Origin: Campylobacteraceae bacterium
Lineage (GTDB): Bacteria; Campylobacterota; Campylobacteria; Campylobacterales; Sulfurovaceae
Assembly (NCBI GenBank): GCA_027068975.1
Contig: JALXFN010000074.1
Coordinates: 1-64,000, forward strand
Length of the DNA: 64,000 nt
Direction of reading: 5' to 3'
The stretch's first letter is position 1. Each line of letters begins with the position of its first letter. A program made the position numbers and the translations under genes. Under the pieces are notes generated by a model. The model ran no database searches and was not told the origin of the DNA. It was given only the letters and a program-made list of their open reading frames with translations. This document shows, one piece after another, positions 59,502 through 64,000 of this stretch.

Positions 59502-60293
59502 ATGGAAGCAATATTTGCATTTATCGGAACACCTTTTGTCAATTTTATGAAAAAAATGGATAAGTTTGGTACGTTTATACTTTTTCAACTACATCTTTTC
59601 CCCCTTATGCTTAAGCGACCTTGGCGAATAAAGCAGGTATTTGAACAGACAGAAATTATTGCGATAGGAACCTTTGGTGTTATTTTTCTAACGGCACTCT
59701 TTTTAGGACTTATTGAAGCTGTTCAGCTCTATCAGGGTTTTTCTAAGTTTGGTGCAGAGAGTTTTATGGGGTATACCATTTTTATCTCTATCTCTAGGGC
59801 TTTGGCTCCACTGTTGGCAGGTCTTATGGTGACAGCACAAGCCATATCTTCTATGTCGGCAGAACTAGGAACCATGAGGGTTACAGAGCAGATAGATGCC
59901 ATAGAGACCTTGGCAGTTGATTCTAAAAAATATCTACTGATACCTCGTATTATTGCTACGGCTATAGCTGTACCTCTTTTGGTATTGGCTTTTGATTTTA
60001 TCTCTAATATGTCTGCTTTTTTAATGGCATGGTTTGCTTTAGACATGAACCCTGTGGTCTATCAAGATAGCATTAAAGCACTACTCACCTTTTCAGATAT
60101 AGGTTCAGGTATGTTAAAAGGTTTGGTTTATGGTTATCTTATTGGAAGTATAGGAACCTATGTGGGCTACCATACATCAGGAGGGGCAAAGGGTGTAGGT
60201 GTCTCTACAACCAAAGCCGTTGTTTTATCGTCGGTTACTATTTTTATAGCTGACCTATTTTTGTCTATTATCTTTTTGGCTTTGGATTGGTAA
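59502..60293 (+). CDS. mlaE: MlaE-family ABC transporter permease
   Basis: A 263-residue permease of the MlaE group, with five membrane helices and the family segments FGVIFLTALFLGLIEAVQLYQGFSKFGAESFMGYTIFISISRALAPLLAGLMVTAQAISSMSAELGTMRVTEQIDAIETLAVDS (the 'AeLGtMrvteQidAle.m' signature). It helps transport phospholipids between the membranes. No MlaF ATPase or MlaD gene follows; the next gene is convergent, so its partners must be elsewhere. Confidence 0.9.
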   Translation: MEAIFAFIGTPFVNFMKKMDKFGTFILFQLHLFPLMLKRPWRIKQVFEQTEIIAIGTFGVIFLTALFLGLIEAVQLYQGFSKFGAESFMGYTIFISISRALAPLLAGLMVTAQAISSMSAELGTMRVTEQIDAIETLAVDSKKYLLIPRIIATAIAVPLLVLAFDFISNMSAFLMAWFALDMNPVVYQDSIKALLTFSDIGSGMLKGLVYGYLIGSIGTYVGYHTSGGAKGVGVSTTKAVVLSSVTIFIADLFLSIIFLALDW

Positions 60294-60296
60294 AAA

Positions 60297-60923
60297 CTAT
60301 CTAAATTCTGAACGTTCATTTCCAAAGGTATAAGAGACAACAATTCCAATACTGTTACCTTTGGCAGTGATGGATGGGTCATCTTTTAGTTCATATTCAA
60401 TAAGTGTGCCTTTTAGTCCAATATCAAGAGAAGGTGTTGCTCTATATTGCATCTTTATAACGCCACCAAAGGCATTGTTGTATTTGTCATTTACACCATT
60501 ACTTACAAAGTTGTTGTCCCCATCATAAATAGGAAAAGAGCTATCAAGTTCTGGGTTGAGATGATAAGTTACCCCTCCACCAAATTTCCATTTGTTCGAT
60601 TTGAACATGGCTAAAGCTGTAAAAGGTACAACATCCCATGTGACATCACCATTATCTGCAGAGTCAGAATCAAATTTATATCCAATAAGTAGTTGTAACT
60701 CCATATTGCTGTTGTCATTACCAAGTACAGCACCAGCTTCAAAACTTAATCCTTCCCCAGCTCGAATATCATAAGTACTTCTCCCATAATAATCCTCATG
60801 AGTGATGGTTGCTAATTTTGTTCCCCCAAAATCATACCCCATTTGTAGAATAGGTTTTAAGGTGTCTTCTGCTGATAGTGTTCCTAACGTCAATAGGGTA
60901 AGTAAAGAGATTTTCTTAAGCAT
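60297..60923 (-). CDS. Outer-membrane beta-barrel-like protein
   Basis: A 208-residue exported protein (signal LKKISLLTLLTLGTLSAE). The mature part alternates polar and hydrophobic residues in strands (LKPILQMGYDFGG, NMELQLLIGYKF, WKFGGGVTYHL, GGVIKMQYRATPSLDIGLKGTLIEYEL, IGIVVSYTFGN), as expected for an 8- to 10-stranded barrel. No specific family recognised. Three bases from the convergent mlaE stop. Confidence 0.65.
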   Translation of the reverse strand: MLKKISLLTLLTLGTLSAEDTLKPILQMGYDFGGTKLATITHEDYYGRSTYDIRAGEGLSFEAGAVLGNDNSNMELQLLIGYKFDSDSADNGDVTWDVVPFTALAMFKSNKWKFGGGVTYHLNPELDSSFPIYDGDNNFVSNGVNDKYNNAFGGVIKMQYRATPSLDIGLKGTLIEYELKDDPSITAKGNSIGIVVSYTFGNERSEFR

Positions 60924-60984
60924 AATTAGTCCTTAATGTTTATATTTAATATAGTATACACTTATTGTGTTTATATTGTGTCCT

Positions 60985-62334
60985 CTACATCCACTCTACA
61001 ACTTTAGAGACCTCATTGGCTATAAAACATTTTATATTGGTTTTTTCTAAAGGCTTGGTTGGGATAATGGCTTTTTTGAAACCTTGGGTATCTATCTCTT
61101 TAAGTCTTTGTGCTAGGGCAGTAACTTCACGAATCTCTCCTGTTAAACTTACTTCACCTATAAATAGTGTCTCGCTACTTAGCTCACGGTTACGATAAGA
61201 GCTTAAAATAGCAGCGATGATGGCTAAGTCGGCTGAGGGTTCGGTTACTTTTATACCTCCTGAGATATTGACAAAAACGTCATAAGTTCCTAAAGGTAAG
61301 TCCAGTTTCTTTTCAAGTAGAGCTAAGAGCATGTTTAACCTATTATTGTCAAATCCTGTCGAGCTTCGTTTGGGGTGTCCGTAGGCTTCGGAAACCAGTG
61401 CTTGAACTTCTATAATAATAGGTCTGCTCCCCTCCATCATAACCGTCAGAGCTGAGCCTGAAGAGAGTTTCTCTTTGTTAAAAAAACGTCCAGCCATGGT
61501 CTCTGCATCGAGTAGTCCGTTTTTACTCATCTCAAAAATTCCTACTTCATTGGTGCTTCCAAAACGGTTTTTAAAACCTCTTAAGAGTCGCAGTTCAGAG
61601 TTTGGGTCACCTTCAAAGTAGAGTACGGTGTCTACCATATGTTCTAAAACTCTAGGTCCTGCAATGGAGCCATCTTTGGTAATATGACCAATAATAAAGA
61701 TGGGAATATCTAAACTTTTTGCTACACGCATAAGCTCAAAGGTGATGGTACGAACTTGGGTTACAGAACCAGGGGCAGAGGGTGTTTCGTCTGAATATAG
61801 GGTTTGAATAGAGTCAATAATAATAAAGCCGTAATTTTTACTTTTAATCTCTGTTAAAATACTTTGAAGATTTATCTCGGGAAGCAAATATAGCTCTTTT
61901 TCATTGGCATCTAAACGGTCAGCACGTAGTTTTATTTGACCTGCTGACTCTTCTCCTGAAACATAGAGAACTTCTGTTTTTTGCTTGGCAAGGTTTCCTG
62001 CTATTTTAAGAAGTAGGGTAGATTTACCAATTCCTGGGCTACCACCTATAAGTGTTAGTGACCCAGGAACGATACCCCCACCTAAGACCAAGTCTAACTC
62101 TTTTGAGCCAGAGGTAAAGCGTTTTATATTCTCTTGTTTCACTTCTGTAATAGAGGTAGCTTTATTTTTGGGTGAAGAGCCACTACTGCTTTTAGTCTCT
62201 TCTACAAATTTTATCTGTTCTGTTGTGAGTTCGACAAAGGTATCCCACTGGTTACAACCCGTACATTTACCTAACCAACGAGGACTTTGAAGTCCACAAG
62301 CTTGACACTCAAATAGTATTTTTTTCTTTGCCAT
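60985..62334 (-). CDS. radA: DNA repair protein RadA
   Basis: A 449-residue RadA/Sms: C4 zinc finger at the start (FECQACGLQSPRWLGKCTGCNQWDTF), Walker A LIGGSPGIGKSTLLLKI, VSGEESAGQIKLRADR, the RadA-specific KNRFG in LRGFKNRFGSTNEVGIFEM, and a C-terminal Lon-like domain (GTYDVFVNISGGIKVTEPSADLAIIAAILSS). It drives branch migration in recombination. The Lon-like Ser is absent, as usual. Confidence 0.96.
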   Translation of the reverse strand: MAKKKILFECQACGLQSPRWLGKCTGCNQWDTFVELTTEQIKFVEETKSSSGSSPKNKATSITEVKQENIKRFTSGSKELDLVLGGGIVPGSLTLIGGSPGIGKSTLLLKIAGNLAKQKTEVLYVSGEESAGQIKLRADRLDANEKELYLLPEINLQSILTEIKSKNYGFIIIDSIQTLYSDETPSAPGSVTQVRTITFELMRVAKSLDIPIFIIGHITKDGSIAGPRVLEHMVDTVLYFEGDPNSELRLLRGFKNRFGSTNEVGIFEMSKNGLLDAETMAGRFFNKEKLSSGSALTVMMEGSRPIIIEVQALVSEAYGHPKRSSTGFDNNRLNMLLALLEKKLDLPLGTYDVFVNISGGIKVTEPSADLAIIAAILSSYRNRELSSETLFIGEVSLTGEIREVTALAQRLKEIDTQGFKKAIIPTKPLEKTNIKCFIANEVSKVVEWM

Positions 62335-62414
62335 AGTTACTCTTTTTTATTTTATATCTAATCATAGACTAATAAAATAAAAAAGTCTAAATATATGTCA
62401 AATTGTCATCTTTT

Positions 62415-63125
62415 TTAGCACTCAGGTATCTCTTCACTATCTCGTGCATTTTGATAATAGAACTGATAGAGGTCTGCTGACCACTCTTTGTTGTATGAGG
62501 GTTCTATCTGTGGACAGATTTCAAATATAGCATTTTCAAACTTTCCTTCACTGGCAAAAGCTTCCCACTCATCTTGAGAGTAGTGTTCTGAGAGTTCAGA
62601 TTTGTTTGTATCGCAAATCTTTTTTAACCTTTTTTTGTAAATCTCTTCACCCTTTTCAAGGCTTCCTTTGCTCATGTCAAAAGTCTCTTTGTTGAGTTTG
62701 GTTGTGTTTTCTTCTACTATGCTACTATTAACTTCTGCTGTAAGATTCTCCTCTATAAGTAAAACAGACTCTATTGTTGGAGCAGGGATACTATTGTTCT
62801 CATCCATATCTTTTTTAGAGATATTTGATTCTTGAGTTATATTTTTATCTAATGCTATAATAATAGGTTCTTTTGCTATAAAATTATCTGTAACAACAGA
62901 CTCCATCTCATCTTTAGAAACATTTGCTTCTATAGTTATATTTTCATCAACTATAATAGCTTCTTTTTCTATGGATTCATCCGTAATAACAGACTCTATC
63001 TCATTTTGAATCTCTACAGTTGCTTGGGATGCTTTAGCAATAATCTCATTAGTATCATTTAAATCGAGTGTATGAGATTGCAGAGTAATTAGGAGTAGAA
63101 ATAGTATATGTTTTTTATATATCAT
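62415..63125 (-). CDS. Exported acidic repeat protein of unknown function
   Basis: A 236-residue protein with a signal peptide (YKKHILFLLLITLQSHT). Residues about 40-110 hold two imperfect repeats of about 36 residues (ESVITDESIEKEAIIVDENITIEANVSK / ESVVTDNFIAKEPIIIALDKNITQESNISK) rich in Glu, Ile and Asn. The C-terminal third (GEEIYKKRLKKICDTN, YSQDEWEAFASEGKFENAIFEICP, LYQFYYQNARDSEEIPEC) is a compact helical domain with four Cys, reminiscent of cytochrome-c-like tails but without CxxCH. Function unknown. Confidence 0.6.
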   Translation of the reverse strand: MIYKKHILFLLLITLQSHTLDLNDTNEIIAKASQATVEIQNEIESVITDESIEKEAIIVDENITIEANVSKDEMESVVTDNFIAKEPIIIALDKNITQESNISKKDMDENNSIPAPTIESVLLIEENLTAEVNSSIVEENTTKLNKETFDMSKGSLEKGEEIYKKRLKKICDTNKSELSEHYSQDEWEAFASEGKFENAIFEICPQIEPSYNKEWSADLYQFYYQNARDSEEIPEC

Positions 63126-63186
63126 TTAAAGAGACCTTTTATTTGTTAACTAACATGTTATAATGATAACTAAAAAAAGAGAATAT

Positions 63187-64000
63187 ATGCAAGAAAAAAT
63201 AGTAGAACATTTTATAAAAATCACAAAATTACCACATTGTAGTGAACAAGCAGAGGCTTTGTTTGATTACCTAGTTAACTTTGCAAAAGAGCAAGGCTAT
63301 GAGGTTCAGAGTGATGAGACTAAAAATATACTCATAAAAAAAGGCTCTCCAAAGTTGGCTCTTCAAGCCCATTATGATATGGTTTGTATGGGTAAAGCTC
63401 CTAACATAGAGACTTATGTAGAAGAAGGGTGGATGTACGCAAAAGAGTCATCACTTGGTGCAGACAATGGCATGGCCATAGCTATGATGATGACCCTTAT
63501 GGAGCAGGGCAAAGAGTTAGAGTTTGTTTTAACCTCAGATGAAGAGATAGGACTTGTAGGTGCAACTGCCATAGAGTTAGAGTTATCTGCCTCATACATG
63601 TTAAACCTTGACTTTGAAGATGAGGGGGTTGTCTGTATTGGTTGTGCAGGTGGGGCTGATTTGTTGGCTGAACAAACACTCTATAAGTCTGAGGCTTATG
63701 AGTACAACTATGAACTTACCGTTTCAGGTTTGGCTGGTGGTCACTCTGGTGTAGAGATTCATAAAAACATACCTAATGCCATAAAAGTTTTAGCAGAGTA
63801 TTTGTCTGACAAAGAGGTTCTTGTGGCTTCTTGTCATGGAGGGGAGAGAAGAAACTCTATACCTACTGCTATGAGTATGAAACTCTCTTCAACAGAGCCT
63901 TTAATGGGTAATGACTTGATTCAAGTAAGAGAGCTAAATGAGCCTTTAGAGGTCTATGAGAGTGATGAGTTTTTAAATCTTCTTGTCGAGTTTCAACATG
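63187..64000 (+). CDS. PepD-like aminoacyl-histidine dipeptidase, 3' end outside window
   Basis: The frame opens at ATG 63187 (AAAAGAGAA before it) and runs past the window end, 271 codons so far. It is an M20-family PepD: ALQAHYDMVCMG (first metal His/Asp), SLGADNGMAIAMMM (bridging Asp), TSDEEIGLVGA (general-base Glu-Glu), NLDFEDEGVVCIGCAGG, then the lid domain with VSGLAGGHSGVEIHKNIPNAI. PepD cleaves Xaa-His and other dipeptides. Divergent from the repeat protein. Confidence 0.9.
   Translation, partial: MQEKIVEHFIKITKLPHCSEQAEALFDYLVNFAKEQGYEVQSDETKNILIKKGSPKLALQAHYDMVCMGKAPNIETYVEEGWMYAKESSLGADNGMAIAMMMTLMEQGKELEFVLTSDEEIGLVGATAIELELSASYMLNLDFEDEGVVCIGCAGGADLLAEQTLYKSEAYEYNYELTVSGLAGGHSGVEIHKNIPNAIKVLAEYLSDKEVLVASCHGGERRNSIPTAMSMKLSSTEPLMGNDLIQVRELNEPLEVYESDEFLNLLVEFQH

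Noticed and set aside
1-64000. tRNA, rRNA or CRISPR array
   Set aside because: No T-loop GTTCAAxxC with matching acceptor stem, no rRNA stretches and no regularly spaced repeats were seen.
1-64000. Intact insertion sequence or RAYT transposase to explain the REP arms
   Set aside because: No transposase, integrase or Y1_Tnp motif is present in any frame read.

Overview
The window reads as chromosomal DNA of a Campylobacterota (epsilonproteobacterial) bacterium, most like the Sulfurovum/Sulfurimonas group. The evidence is low G+C, dense genes with frequent ATGA/TAATG overlaps, extended -10 promoters of the TGCTATAAT type, and lineage-typical content: the thrB-ylxR-infB-rbfA-rimP block behind lpxC and a tsaB-like gene, a UPF0323 lipoprotein, nhaD, an MsrB-MsrA fusion and a nadB of about 480 residues. 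Genus placement is inference. I saw no tRNA, rRNA, CRISPR array, intact transposase or replication origin.

Layout. 1-8200 is an accessory, stress-flavoured region: a truncated SDR gene, a peroxiredoxin-like protein, a TetR regulator, an AhpD-like protein, small conserved proteins, a divergent TacA/TacT-like antitoxin/toxin pair, a second TetR regulator facing an NTF2-like gene across two matching operators, a nitroreductase facing an HxlR regulator, and an AlkC-type DNA glycosylase. 8441-10765 is a TdeIII-like type II restriction-modification pair. 10768-16000 holds nnr, purN, lipoproteins, a second YdjM-like membrane protein and a rhodanese. 16000-20400 is rich in toxin-antitoxin genes: DUF6364/PIN, PIN/RHH, a frameshifted BrnA-like antitoxin and a 38-residue YoeB tail, interrupted by hrpB and a degenerate REP sequence. 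21200-24450 is an incomplete sugar PTS (IICB plus an HPr-EI fusion, no IIA).

25700-31905 is the housekeeping block from lpxC to rimP. Behind it lies an insertion scar: a DUF1566 protein gene followed by a diverged, frameshifted second copy of the rimP 3' end. Then come a DUF4143 ATPase and a translationally coupled HNH nuclease whose first ~50 residues look borrowed from a different ATPase family, followed by a 105-bp REPIN-like element. 35228-44500 holds ribD, a phosphorelay cluster (PAS, Hpt, hybrid kinase, receiver) overlapping a glycosyltransferase, uvrC and a DciA-like gene. 44371-64000 is mostly core: a tiny lipoprotein, nadB, nhaD, YfdX, guaA, a Kef-type antiporter, rlpA, htpG, UPF0323 plus a glutathionylspermidine-synthase-like gene, acpS, mlaE, radA and the start of a PepD-like peptidase.

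The strongest leads are the REPIN and its degenerate relative, the ATPase/HNH unit with a chimeric N-terminus and a 21-bp palindrome before it, the rimP duplication scar, the toxin-antitoxin remnants missing from simple gene calling, the paired TetR operators 33 bp apart, and three genes whose -10 boxes sit so close to the ATG that their mRNAs should be leaderless. All family assignments come from reading motifs by eye; no database search was run.
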